Assembly: GCA_038521825.1 (NCBI GenBank)
Contig: JBCBKL010000016.1
Span: forward strand, 38,443 to 102,442
DNA from: JBCBKL01 sp038521825
Lineage (GTDB): Bacteria; Pseudomonadota; Alphaproteobacteria; Rhodobacterales; Rhodobacteraceae
Direction of reading: 5' to 3'
DNA: 64,000 bases
A program made the position numbers and the translations under genes. The notes under the pieces were generated by a model, which saw nothing but the letters and a program-made list of their open reading frames with translations, was not told the origin of the DNA and searched no databases. Positions 1 through 8,002 of this stretch are shown here, piece by piece (within the stretch, counting starts at the first letter, position 1; every line of letters starts with the position of its first letter).

Positions 1-222
1 TTTCGACGTGGATTGGATGAGGCAACAGCCGGCCAGAAAGACGCACCGGTTGTCTTGTTCTGTCTAGAGGATTGCTGGATGAGCTGGAACGCCGCCAAAC
101 GCGCAATCGAATGGGGCTATACCCGCGTCTATTGGTTGCCCGAAGGGACGGACGGCTGGCAGCTGTGGGACTATCCCCTGGAACGGGTAACGCCTTTGGA
201 GCCGCGACCGCAGGCGGGGTAA
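1..222 (+). CDS. PQQ-dependent catabolism-associated CXXCW-motif protein, 3' part
   Basis: The reading frame is open from the first base of the window, so the N-terminus (with any signal peptide) lies upstream. The visible 73 residues contain a Cys-Leu-Glu-Asp-Cys-Trp element followed by a SWNAAKRA helix, the signature of the rhodanese-like proteins found beside PQQ-dependent alcohol dehydrogenases (the TIGR03865 type). Family members are periplasmic and of unknown biochemical role. It ends with a TAG at 220-222 and faces the minus-strand gene at 405, so the two transcription units converge. The identification rests on the motif plus the PQQ-associated neighbours. Confidence 0.8.
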   Translation, partial: FRRGLDEATAGQKDAPVVLFCLEDCWMSWNAAKRAIEWGYTRVYWLPEGTDGWQLWDYPLERVTPLEPRPQAG

Positions 223-404
223 TCTGTCATCCCAGCACCGACGGGACCGGCTACTGTGTTCAGCGTTTGAAAAAACAGCGTACAGAATTGGCAAGTTTTT
301 GGCCAAGAGACCTTGGAGAACGAAAACGGAAGGGGGCGCTCCCGGCGCCAAGCGACTGCCAAAAGAACAATCGCTGGTTCCGGTGAAATCGGGCGCGAAT
401 CCTC

Positions 405-1214
405 TCAGAACCCGGCGAGTTTCTTGTGCGCGTGCGTGACCGTGCCGTTCGTGTCGGTCATGGTCACGTCCACGGATTGTGAGCGGCGTGGCACGGACAG
501 GCCGACGCGCGGGTTTTCCGACAACGAGATCGACCCGGTCATATCCACGTAGGCCGCGCCGTCCAGATCAATCTCGACCGTTTCGACGTAGCGCATCGGG
601 ATGAAGAGCAGCGAAATTTGATCCATTTGCATGCCCGAATGTGAGGGATGGTCGATGTCGACATCCATCCGGTTCATCCGGTTCAGCAGGGTCGTGGCCG
701 AACCGGCTGGCGGCAAAGTTCCCGTCACTTCGATATTCATTTCGCCCAACGACGCCAATGCAGCATCAGGATCGGAGCCGGGCGGGGCAGAACAAGCCCC
801 AAGACCCGACGTTTTGACAAAGGTTTCTGCTACAAAGAGTTGGCCATCGCTGGTTTCTGCGATCACATGCATCGGTGTTGGCCCGTTCACCCGCATCGTC
901 ACATCGAAAAAGAAACTGGGCAACGGGCGGTCCAACGCAAAGACCGCCGAGACCGGCATCGGGTTTTCGTCCAGCACGACCGTGACTTTGCCAATCTGAA
1001 GCCCCGGAGGTGCCACGATATGTGCGGCCAGCTGTGCGCGGGCATCATCGGGTGTTCGGTAAGGGGCGTCGATCGAGATAAACCGCGATCCGTCATGCAA
1101 CGGGCGGTTTCCATACAATTCCTCTTTGATGCCATCCCAGGTCTCGTCCCCGGCTGCAAAGACAGGCAGAGCGAGGCAACTCATGGCGATGGCAAAGGCG
1201 GTGCGTTTCATCAT
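405..1214 (-). CDS. quinoprotein dehydrogenase-associated SoxYZ-like carrier
   Basis: A periplasmic protein of 269 residues. I chose the ATG at 1214 because a GGAGGAAAGG ribosome-binding site precedes it and a clean signal peptide follows (MMKRTAFAIAMSCLALPVFA). The mature part has an N-terminal SoxY-like domain with a cysteine in the context GLGACSAPPG near residue 150, where SoxY carries its swinging-arm cysteine, then a SoxZ-like beta domain (NPRVGL). Such fused SoxYZ proteins are known from PQQ-dehydrogenase loci, where their carrier role is unproven. It overlaps the upstream beta-propeller gene by 4 bases and is the last gene of a four-gene minus-strand operon. Confidence 0.8.
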   Translation of the reverse strand: MMKRTAFAIAMSCLALPVFAAGDETWDGIKEELYGNRPLHDGSRFISIDAPYRTPDDARAQLAAHIVAPPGLQIGKVTVVLDENPMPVSAVFALDRPLPSFFFDVTMRVNGPTPMHVIAETSDGQLFVAETFVKTSGLGACSAPPGSDPDAALASLGEMNIEVTGTLPPAGSATTLLNRMNRMDVDIDHPSHSGMQMDQISLLFIPMRYVETVEIDLDGAAYVDMTGSISLSENPRVGLSVPRRSQSVDVTMTDTNGTVTHAHKKLAGF

Positions 1215-2143
1215 TCCTTTCCTCCCAGAAGAAATGTGCCGAAGGCGCGCGGGCCGTCGCATGTATCTGCTTCGAATAGCACAGAAAGGGACTTTGGGTC
1301 TATCACACTGACCGTGTTGTCAAACCAGTTGGCCAGTACGATGCGAGAGCCATCCGGTGTCGTATCGATACCTTCGGGGTATTCGCCCACGTCAATCTTG
1401 GTCTCGTGGGTCAGGGTGGTCAGATCAATTACACTGACCGTGTTTTCGTACTGATTGGTGACAAAGGCGCGGCCACCGGCAAAAGCCACCCCATAGGGCC
1501 GTTCGCCAACCGGAATGGTGGCAAGCATTTCGCCCGAAGCCGGGTCAATAACCGTCACGTCATTGCTGCCGACATTGCCGACAAAGAGCCGCCCGCCCGG
1601 GTCAAAGCGCAAACCGTAAGGGCGGAGGCCCACCGTCGGTTGGTGCCGGGTCGTCAAAGTCTCGGCGTCAAAGATCGAGACCTGGTTCGCCTCTTTATCC
1701 GCAGACGCCAGATAGCGCCCATCGTCTGACAACGCCAGTCCGGCCGGGGCGGTGCCCGTCGGCAGCTCTTGCAAAGGCGCCAAAGTGGTCGCGTCCAGCA
1801 CGAACAGCCGCGCGTTGTACCAGTCAGAGACAAATAACCTGTTGCGGCCCGTATCCAGGGCCACACCAACGGGCCCGCCATCCAGCCTGGTTTGGGCCAA
1901 TACCTCGCCCGACAGGATATCGAACCGGCGGATTTCCTTGCTGTCAGGTGAAACGGTGTAAACCATCCCTTGGGTCACGGCGACACCAGCAGGCTTGCCC
2001 TTCACCGACCACTGCCCAACTTCGCTTTGCCCGGTCAGATCGATAATGCCAAGCGTGTCGTCGGATTGGCACGTGATGTAGGCGGTGTCACCTGCCGCAG
2101 CTGTCGCCAGACACAGAAGGCCCGCCTCAAGAACCCGGCGCAC
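1211..2143 (-). CDS. YVTN-type beta-propeller protein, PQQ-cluster associated
   Basis: A 310-residue secreted protein starting at a GTG (2143), inside the end of the MxaD-like gene. A short signal peptide (MRRVLEAGLLCLATAAAG) is followed by about seven repeats of roughly 42 residues with the NTVSVID / NDVTVIDPASGE pattern typical of YVTN propellers. These form a periplasmic seven-bladed propeller. Related proteins are encoded with PQQ-dependent dehydrogenases and SoxYZ-like carriers. The function is not established; a scaffold or ligand-binding role is inferred. A second propeller of the same type lies at 4511-5479, so the locus carries two. Confidence 0.8.
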   Translation of the reverse strand: MRRVLEAGLLCLATAAAGDTAYITCQSDDTLGIIDLTGQSEVGQWSVKGKPAGVAVTQGMVYTVSPDSKEIRRFDILSGEVLAQTRLDGGPVGVALDTGRNRLFVSDWYNARLFVLDATTLAPLQELPTGTAPAGLALSDDGRYLASADKEANQVSIFDAETLTTRHQPTVGLRPYGLRFDPGGRLFVGNVGSNDVTVIDPASGEMLATIPVGERPYGVAFAGGRAFVTNQYENTVSVIDLTTLTHETKIDVGEYPEGIDTTPDGSRIVLANWFDNTVSVIDPKSLSVLFEADTCDGPRAFGTFLLGGKE

Positions 2144-2669
2144 CGAACTTTTCCACTAGGGCGTCAAGACCCGCCTGGTAAACGCCGGTCACGGCTGCAA
2201 CAGCGGCTGCGTCACTTAGATGTTCGGGGGGATCATTGTTTGGATAACCCCGATAAAACGCACCGCGCCATTCTATCAGGCTGCCGCCGCCGTCCCGTGG
2301 TTTGACCGTCAGATGCGAGGAATAGTTGGTCACCGGAAGCACTTCGACCGCCACTTCGGTAATACGGTAGGAATAGCTCATCTTCTCGTCGCTGAACTTG
2401 TATAGGATTTCCGCGATGGTGGGCCCGTTCTCTTCCGCCAGTGTCAGGATGCGGGTTGCGTCAATCTGGTTCCCATATTCCCCGGTCGATGAATGAACAG
2501 CCGGATGCCATGACATGTCCTGAAAATTTCCAATCCCGGCCCAAACCTCAGCCGGTTCAGCCGCGACTTCGGCCGTAACAGTCACCTTCTGCCGTGTAGG
2601 CCCGTGCGCCAGCGCCAAACCGGGCAGCAAGGCCACGGTCATCGCTGCCAAAAGGCTTCTTCTCTTCAT
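2127..2669 (-). CDS. MxaD-like SRPBCC family periplasmic protein
   Basis: A 180-residue exported protein. The start at 2669 is preceded by AGGGAGGAAACC and gives a signal peptide (MKRRSLLAAMTVALLPGLALA). The mature protein reads as a START/SRPBCC fold: VTVTAEVAAEPAEVW followed by GIGNFQDMSWHPAV and a C-terminal helix (GVYQAGLDALVEKF). MxaD of methanol oxidation clusters has this architecture and has been reported to influence methanol dehydrogenase-cytochrome interaction. Its presence here supports a methanol-type or XoxF-type dehydrogenase next door. It overlaps both neighbours (17 bases with the propeller gene, 4 bases with the DUF2380-type gene), so the operon is translationally coupled. 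Confidence 0.78.
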   Translation of the reverse strand: MKRRSLLAAMTVALLPGLALAHGPTRQKVTVTAEVAAEPAEVWAGIGNFQDMSWHPAVHSSTGEYGNQIDATRILTLAEENGPTIAEILYKFSDEKMSYSYRITEVAVEVLPVTNYSSHLTVKPRDGGGSLIEWRGAFYRGYPNNDPPEHLSDAAAVAAVTGVYQAGLDALVEKFGAPGS

Positions 2670-3172
2670 TTGGTTTCCTCCCTGAAGATCCTGTTCTTGA
2701 GGATGTACCGCATCCCGCGTTTCCACGTATCGTCGGTATTGCCCCGGATGCTGGTTGCCCCAGCTTTCACCAGTCGCCCTGTCTCGCCGTCCCGCAATTG
2801 CAAATTGATCGACAAAAGCGCGTCCGAAATCTTGTTCAGCTCACCCAGCAGGATGAAATCTGCGCCCAGCTTCTTTGCCATACGCACATCGCAGCCATAG
2901 CAGTTTGCGGGATTGGACACGCGGTCCAGATCATCCGCGACCGGAGCAAGATCGAGCAGGTCAAACCCCTCGGCGACAAACCATTCTGCGGCCATGGCTT
3001 CGACAAGTTTCAGGCGTTCAAGCTCCGCAGGATCAATCTGCGAAGGCGTCAGCGTGCTTGCCGCCGTTTTTTGTGATGAGCTGTCGGTCATATGCATTCC
3101 GAAAAACGCAACAGAACCACCTGCAGAGGCGAAAGTGGTTAATGCGAGAAAGAGAAGTAAAATCAGTCTCAT
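2666..3172 (-). CDS. DUF2380/DUF3280-type periplasmic protein
   Basis: A 168-residue exported protein, first gene of the minus-strand PQQ-associated operon. The ATG at 3172 gives MRLILLLFLALTTFASA as signal peptide; a much longer in-frame upstream extension has no signal and runs through the intergenic region, so I reject it. The mature protein has the features of the DUF2380 family: conserved asparagine and two cysteines (NPANCYGCDVRMAKKLGADF near residues 95-115) and a C-terminal region with LNLQLRD-like strands (SINLQLRDGETGRLVKAG). These proteins accompany PQQ-dependent oxidation loci; the function is unknown. The family name is from memory of the motif and is less certain than the context. 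Confidence 0.65.
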   Translation of the reverse strand: MRLILLLFLALTTFASAGGSVAFFGMHMTDSSSQKTAASTLTPSQIDPAELERLKLVEAMAAEWFVAEGFDLLDLAPVADDLDRVSNPANCYGCDVRMAKKLGADFILLGELNKISDALLSINLQLRDGETGRLVKAGATSIRGNTDDTWKRGMRYILKNRIFREETK

Positions 3173-3308
3173 ATGGCCATTCTTAAGAAATAAGAATCGT
3201 AAGACATGGTGGGCTTGGTACTGTTCCCAAAACAAGCGCGCCAAAGGTATCGGTTTCAAAGGCGTGCGGACTACAGCGCGGGGGGAGTCCGCGTTTTTGG
3301 GAGGAACC
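3173..3308. promoter_or_regulatory. Divergent promoter region with terminator-like leader hairpin
   Basis: This gap separates the minus-strand SoxYZ/propeller/MxaD operon from the plus-strand ABC/propeller/PepSY operon, so it must hold both promoters. On the plus strand it ends with a hairpin: GCGGACT at 3266-3272 pairs with AGTCCGC at 3286-3292, followed by GTTTTT (3293-3298) and directly by the GGGAGG ribosome-binding site of the next gene. A stem plus U-run abutting the ribosome-binding site looks like an attenuator or a translation-blocking leader. No known riboswitch consensus was recognised. Confidence 0.45.
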
Positions 3309-4496
3309 ATGCGCGATGTTTTTGTGCCATTGCTTGCGGCGTTCGCACTGTATCTGTCGGCTGTTGCCGCGGCTGCGATAGATGTGCGCGCGGCGGTTTT
3401 GCGTGTCGATTACCAGGCGCAACTTCCAATCTCTCGCTTTGACCTGATCCCGGATGATCTGGGGTTTGCCGGAGCCCTCTTGGCGGACGATGACAACGCG
3501 ACGACCGGCGCATTTCTGGGTCACACCTATGAAACATCCCACATCGCCGCGACGCCTGAAACGGCGGATGCGGCCCTGGACGAAATTCTGGCTTCGGGGG
3601 CCAAGCTGATTGTGATCGCCGCGCGCGCCGAAGATGTCCTGCGTCTTGCTGACAAGGCGGCCAATGCCGGTGCATTGGTGTTCAATGCCCAAGCGTCCGA
3701 CATGGCCTTGCGGGACGGCGAGTGCCGCGCCAACCTGCTGCACACGGCCACCAGCTATGCCCAGCAGGCGGATGCCGTTGCCCAATTCGCGATTTGGAAG
3801 AAATGGCGCGATTGGGTGCTGATTTTGGGATCTAACCCTGCCGATGTTGCATTGGCGGATGCTTACCGTCGTGCCGCACGGAAATTCGGCGCCAAGATCG
3901 TGGAAGAGCGGACATTCGAGGACACTGGCGGCTCGCGCCGCACGGATTCCGGTCATGTCTTGGTGCAAAAGCAGTTGCCGCTGTTCATGCAGGATCTCAA
4001 GCCGCATGACATTGTGATCGCGGCGGATGAAACGGATTATTTCGCTGCCTACCTTCCTTACCACCTGTGGGACCCACGCCCTGTTATGGGGTCGGCCGGG
4101 CTGAAGCCTGCGCAGATGCACGGCGGGCACGAAGCCTACGGCGCGACGCAACTGCAGAACCGGTTTGAAAAGATCGCGACTCGGTACATGAAGGACGTCG
4201 ATTACAACGTCTGGATCGCTTTGCGCGCCGTCGGAGAGGCCGTGACCCGGGCCAATACGGCCGATCCGGATGGCGTCAAGGCATACTTGTTGTCCGACCA
4301 GTTCGAGCTAGCCGGGTTCAAGGGTCATCAGGTCAATTTTCGCGATTGGAACGGGCAGATGCGCCAGCAGGTCCTTCTGTTCAACAACCACATCACCGTC
4401 ACGGTCAGCCCCCAGGACGGGTTTCTTCACCAAAATGCTGTGCAGGACACGCTGGGTCTCGACCGGCCTGAGTCTAACTGTACCGCGTTCAACTGA
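3309..4496 (+). CDS. PQQ-dependent catabolism-associated ABC transporter substrate-binding protein
   Basis: A 395-residue periplasmic binding protein of the branched-chain amino-acid/leucine type fold. The ATG at 3309 has a GGGAGG site 4 bases upstream and gives a signal peptide (MRDVFVPLLAAFALYLSAVAAAA). The sequence carries ISRFDLIPDDLGFAGA near the N-terminus and DWVLILGSNPADVALADAYRRAA in the middle; this matches the TIGR03863-type binding proteins of PQQ-dependent alcohol oxidation loci. Homologues of this type have been placed in lanthanide-utilisation clusters of methylotrophs (from memory). No matching export-type ATPase or permease is in the window; they may lie upstream of base 1. 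Confidence 0.78.
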   Translation: MRDVFVPLLAAFALYLSAVAAAAIDVRAAVLRVDYQAQLPISRFDLIPDDLGFAGALLADDDNATTGAFLGHTYETSHIAATPETADAALDEILASGAKLIVIAARAEDVLRLADKAANAGALVFNAQASDMALRDGECRANLLHTATSYAQQADAVAQFAIWKKWRDWVLILGSNPADVALADAYRRAARKFGAKIVEERTFEDTGGSRRTDSGHVLVQKQLPLFMQDLKPHDIVIAADETDYFAAYLPYHLWDPRPVMGSAGLKPAQMHGGHEAYGATQLQNRFEKIATRYMKDVDYNVWIALRAVGEAVTRANTADPDGVKAYLLSDQFELAGFKGHQVNFRDWNGQMRQQVLLFNNHITVTVSPQDGFLHQNAVQDTLGLDRPESNCTAFN

Positions 4497-4510
4497 TTAT
4501 GGAGCCGCGC

Positions 4511-5479
4511 ATGAAACCCCTACTTCTCTCCTCAGCGCTACTCGCCATGGCTTTGCCGGCCTATGCCGGCAAAGCGTTTATCTCGAACGAGCGTGGTAAC
4601 ACGATCACCGTTCTGGACACCGAAACGTGGGAGGTTGAAACCGAGTTCTTTGGCGGAAACCGGCCCCGTGGAATCACCGTATCGCCGGATGGAACAAAGC
4701 TGTATGTTTGTGCGTCGGACGACAATATCGTTCGTGTGTTCGACACCGCGACGTACGAAGAATTGCCCAGCCTGCCGTCCGGTCCCGACCCCGAACTGTT
4801 CATTATCGAACCGTCCGGCGAGCGGCTGTACATCGCGAACGAGGACGATAATCTGGTGACTGTGACCAACACGGAAACGCGCACGGTGATTGCCGAGGTG
4901 CCCGTGGGTGTCGAACCCGAAGGGATGGGCATGAGCCCGGACGCCAAATGGGTAGTGAATACGTCCGAAACCACCAACATGGCGCACTTCATCTCGACCG
5001 AGGATTACAAGATCAAGCACAACGTGCTGGTCGATCAGCGCCCGCGCTATGCGCAGTACACGGCCGACGGCAAACGCCTGTTTGTCACATCCGAGATTGG
5101 CGGCACCGTATCGGTCATGGACATTGCCGAGGATGGTGCCCCGACAGTGGTTGGCAAAATCAGCTTTGAAGTACCCAATGTGCAACCCGAATGGTTGCAA
5201 CCCGTCGGCGCCAAGGTCACCGCAGATGGCACAAGGTTGTTCGTGGCCCTGGGCCCGGCCAACCGGGTCGCTGTTGTTGACGCGCAAAGCCTCGAGGTGC
5301 TTGATTATATCCTTGTCGGGCAGCGTGTCTGGCAGCTCGATTTCACGCCGGACGGCAAATACCTGCTGACCACCAACGGCAATTCCAACGATATCACGGT
5401 GATCGATGTGGCCCGGGAAAAGGCCATTCGGTCAGTCCAGGTGGGCGACCAGCCTTGGGGTGTCGTGACAATTGACTGA
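4511..5479 (+). CDS. PQQ-dependent catabolism-associated beta-propeller protein
   Basis: A 322-residue secreted YVTN beta-propeller. An ATG at 4499 is possible, but the GGAG ribosome-binding site falls inside that extension, so the start is placed at 4511 (MKPLLLSSALLAMALPAYAG signal peptide). About seven blades follow, with repeats such as GNTITVLDTETWEVE, DNIVRVFDTATYE and GGTVSVMDIAEDG. The type matches TIGR03866 proteins, always found with PQQ-dependent oxidation genes. It follows the binding protein gene by 14 bases and is probably cotranscribed. It may bind a small molecule or metal complex; this is inference only. Confidence 0.82.
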   Translation: MKPLLLSSALLAMALPAYAGKAFISNERGNTITVLDTETWEVETEFFGGNRPRGITVSPDGTKLYVCASDDNIVRVFDTATYEELPSLPSGPDPELFIIEPSGERLYIANEDDNLVTVTNTETRTVIAEVPVGVEPEGMGMSPDAKWVVNTSETTNMAHFISTEDYKIKHNVLVDQRPRYAQYTADGKRLFVTSEIGGTVSVMDIAEDGAPTVVGKISFEVPNVQPEWLQPVGAKVTADGTRLFVALGPANRVAVVDAQSLEVLDYILVGQRVWQLDFTPDGKYLLTTNGNSNDITVIDVAREKAIRSVQVGDQPWGVVTID

Positions 5480-5513
5480 TTAAAAAAGGGCAGGATGGCC
5501 TAAAGGGAGAGAG

Positions 5514-5960
5514 ATGATGAAGAAACTGATCGCAGCCGCCATGTTGGCCTGCTTTGCTGCACCGGTGGCTGCTGCACCTCTTTGCGATGATCTGGGCTTT
5601 GCCGGACTTTTGGCAAAGTGCAACCGGGGCGACACAATCGATCTAACGCTCGCATCGGGTCAACCGTTGCACGAAACCGGGCAGGTCATGCTGCAATCGG
5701 GGGCTTACTACAAGCTCCAGATCACGGCTGATGGGTCGGCGGAACTGGCCGTTGAGGGGCCAGATTTTTTTCGCGCGATCTGGATGAACGAGATCGTCAT
5801 CAACAAAATCGAGATCCGCCCAATGGCCATCGATTCAATTGAGTTCGACAAAGAGGGCGTAGCGGAGCTGTCGTTTATCGCGATAAAGCCGGGCACCCAT
5901 GTGATCAGGATCCCGGGCTCCAGCGGTGAAACGCAACAAGTCAAAATCTCAATCCAATAA
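5514..5960 (+). CDS. Conserved-looking periplasmic protein of unknown function
   Basis: A 148-residue exported protein (signal peptide MMKKLIAAAMLACFAAPVAA) preceded by a GGGAGAGAG ribosome-binding site. I do not recognise the family with certainty. The mature part has two cysteines close to the N-terminus (LCDDLGFAGLLAKCNRGD) and is then all-beta in character, ending AELSFIAIKPGTHVIRIPGSS, which resembles the last strands of a cupredoxin-like or Ig-like fold, although no copper ligand set is visible. It sits between the beta-propeller and the PepSY-like gene in the same operon, so it probably belongs to the PQQ/lanthanide periplasmic module. Confidence 0.6.
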   Translation: MMKKLIAAAMLACFAAPVAAAPLCDDLGFAGLLAKCNRGDTIDLTLASGQPLHETGQVMLQSGAYYKLQITADGSAELAVEGPDFFRAIWMNEIVINKIEIRPMAIDSIEFDKEGVAELSFIAIKPGTHVIRIPGSSGETQQVKISIQ

Positions 5961-5972
5961 GGAAGTTCGCCC

Positions 5973-6218
5973 ATGAAACGTATCATTGCGATTGCTGCCC
6001 TCGTTGCGACCCCGGCCTTTGCCGAAGACAAGATCAGTGCGGAAACCGTTGAAAAGATTGAAGCGTATCTGGCCTCTATCGACTGCCAGATGGACCCCGA
6101 TGACATCGAGGTCGAGGACGATGGCTATGAACTGGACGATGTGATCTGCAAGGGCGGCAACCAGTTCGACATCGAGTTGGACAAAGACCTGAACGAGGTG
6201 GGTCGCCGTGCCGAATAG
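5973..6218 (+). CDS. Small acidic PepSY-like periplasmic protein
   Basis: An 81-residue protein with a signal peptide ending ATPAFA (residue 17) and a mature part of 64 residues. It starts 12 bases after the previous stop with an AAGGAAG site. The mature chain has the PepSY pattern: a helix (SAETVEKIEAYLAS), then GYELDDVICKGGNQFDIELD and a closing LNEVGRR. Residues 41-56 are extremely acidic (PDDIEVEDDGYELDD). Two cysteines (38 and 59) could form a disulphide. PepSY proteins that bind lanthanides (lanpepsy of Methylobacillus) are known; given the PQQ-cluster setting, metal binding is a reasonable but unproven guess. Confidence 0.7.
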   Translation: MKRIIAIAALVATPAFAEDKISAETVEKIEAYLASIDCQMDPDDIEVEDDGYELDDVICKGGNQFDIELDKDLNEVGRRAE

Positions 6219-6292
6219 ACGCGGATCATATAGGGCGATGTAGGCTCCTTCTTTGTGATGGAGCATCTTTGCGTTTCAAAGGGAGCAAAGAC

Positions 6293-7255
6293 ATGCGTCT
6301 TTTTGCACTGGCCGTAGTGGCCGCAGTTTGGGGATCCGCCGCGCTGGCACAGGATTTGCCAACGATCAAAGCCGCTGTTCTCAAGATCGGGACCGTGAAT
6401 TGGGAACTGGCAACGATCACCGAGAACGGGTTGGACGAAGCGAATGGCTTTACGTTGGATGTTCAGCCCTACGCGGACAACGGTGCCACGCGCATTGCCG
6501 TCGAAGGTGGCGAGGCCGACATCGCAGTTGCCGACTGGATCTGGGTCGCGCGGCAAAGGGCGGCAGGAAAGGACTATGTCTTTATCCCGTACTCCAAGGC
6601 CGTCGGAGGCGTGGTTGTACCCAAAGACAGTGACGCAGAAACCCTCGCTGATCTGGCCGGAGGCAAGGTCGGTATTGCAGGGGGTCCACTGGACAAATCC
6701 TGGCTTATCCTGCGCGCCTATGCCCAGCAGGAATATGGGTTCGACCTCAAGGCCGAAACCGAGCAAGTGTATGGCGCTCCCCCGCTCATCTTCAAAACCG
6801 CACTTGGCGGCGATCTGAACGGCGCGATCAACTTTTGGCACTTCCTGGCCAAGATGAAGGCGTCCGGCATGAAAGAGCTGATCTCGGTCGAAACGGCGGC
6901 CCAGGCACTTGGGTTGGACACGAACACACCGCTTCTTGGCTACTTTATGAAGGAGAGCTTTCTGGCCGAGAACCCAGGCATTGCTCAGGCGTTTTTCGAT
7001 GCGTCTCGCGCGGCCAAGGACAAGCTGGCAACCGACGATGCAGCATGGGAGGCCATTCGCCCGCTTATGAATGCCAAGACAGAAGCACAGTTTGAACAGC
7101 TTAAAGCAGATTGGATCAAGGGTATTCCCGCGCGCGGTCCAGTAAACGCCGGCGCTGCGGACAAGATGCTTTCGTTGATGGCAGAACTGGGTGGTGCCGA
7201 ACTGGTTGGAAAGGCCACGCAAATGCCAGCAGGTCTGTTCGCCGATATTGAGTAG
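6293..7255 (+). CDS. NitT/TauT-family ABC transporter substrate-binding protein
   Basis: A 320-residue periplasmic binding protein. The start at 6293 has GGGAG upstream and gives a signal peptide (MRLFALAVVAAVWGSAALA). The N-terminal half shows the SsuA/NMT1-type features: VNWELATITENGLDEANGFTL followed by GATRIAVEGGEADIAVADWIW, where the binding protein samples its ligand, then DLAGGKVGIAGGPLDKSWLILRAYA. The permease starts directly after its stop and the ATPase follows, giving a complete importer. The ligand cannot be read from sequence; location behind PQQ-associated genes suggests a cofactor or metal chelate used by the dehydrogenase (inference). Confidence 0.85.
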   Translation: MRLFALAVVAAVWGSAALAQDLPTIKAAVLKIGTVNWELATITENGLDEANGFTLDVQPYADNGATRIAVEGGEADIAVADWIWVARQRAAGKDYVFIPYSKAVGGVVVPKDSDAETLADLAGGKVGIAGGPLDKSWLILRAYAQQEYGFDLKAETEQVYGAPPLIFKTALGGDLNGAINFWHFLAKMKASGMKELISVETAAQALGLDTNTPLLGYFMKESFLAENPGIAQAFFDASRAAKDKLATDDAAWEAIRPLMNAKTEAQFEQLKADWIKGIPARGPVNAGAADKMLSLMAELGGAELVGKATQMPAGLFADIE

Positions 7256-8002
7256 ATGTCTGACAGGCTAACGCCTTTTCTGTCGATCTTTGGGCTGCTG
7301 CTGCTCTGGGTAGTGGCGGCTCAACTGACCGGTGATGCGCAAGTTCTGCCCACACCCTGGGACCTTTTACCGCTTTACGCGCAAGAGATTTCGTCGGGCG
7401 AACTCTTCAAGCATCTGGGCGCGACTCTTGTCCGGGTTTTTTGGGCGTTTGCCCTAGCCATGACATTGGGCATGCTGATCGGGCTTAGCATGGGGCGGTC
7501 TGCCCGTGTGAACCAGTGGCTTGACCCCTGGCTGGTGATATTCCTGAACCTTCCGGCACTTGTGCTGATCGTGCTGTGCTATCTATGGATCGGGCTCACC
7601 GAAGCGGCGGCGATAATCGCCGTGACACTGAATAAGGTGCCAAACGTGGCCACCGTCCTGCGCGAAGGAGCACGAGCCATGGATCCGCAACTTGATGCGA
7701 TGGCGCAGGTATACCGGATGTCCAAATGGACGCGCTTTCGTCATGTCGTTTTGCCTCAGCTCGCACCATTCATCGCGGCGGCCGCCCGGTCTGGTGTTGC
7801 GGTAATCTGGAAAATCGTTCTGGTGGTTGAATTCCTGGGCCGGTCGTCCGGGATCGGGTTTCAAATCCACCTGTACTTTCAGTTATTCGACGTGGCGATG
7901 GTGCTCGTCTATGCCTTTTCCTTCATCATCGTGATGCTTCTGGTGGAGTGGGTGCTGCTGCAGCCATGGGAACGGCGGACATCACGCTGGCGCCTTGCAT
8001 GA
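7256..8002 (+). CDS. NitT/TauT-family ABC transporter permease
   Basis: A 248-residue inner-membrane protein with about six transmembrane segments, starting on the base after the binding protein's stop codon. The cytoplasmic EAA loop is visible as GARAMDPQLDAMAQVYRMSKWTRF...LPQLAPFIAAAARSG, the contact site for the ATPase. It is in the size range of the SsuC/TauC family. It overlaps the ATPase gene by 4 bases (ATGA at 7999-8002). It forms the channel of the importer encoded at 6293-8595. Confidence 0.85.
   Translation: MSDRLTPFLSIFGLLLLWVVAAQLTGDAQVLPTPWDLLPLYAQEISSGELFKHLGATLVRVFWAFALAMTLGMLIGLSMGRSARVNQWLDPWLVIFLNLPALVLIVLCYLWIGLTEAAAIIAVTLNKVPNVATVLREGARAMDPQLDAMAQVYRMSKWTRFRHVVLPQLAPFIAAAARSGVAVIWKIVLVVEFLGRSSGIGFQIHLYFQLFDVAMVLVYAFSFIIVMLLVEWVLLQPWERRTSRWRLA

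Noticed and set aside
2913..3308. N-terminal extension of the binding protein at 3309
   Set aside because: The extension crosses the divergent promoter region and the DUF2380-type gene; the ATG at 3309 has a clean ribosome-binding site and signal peptide.
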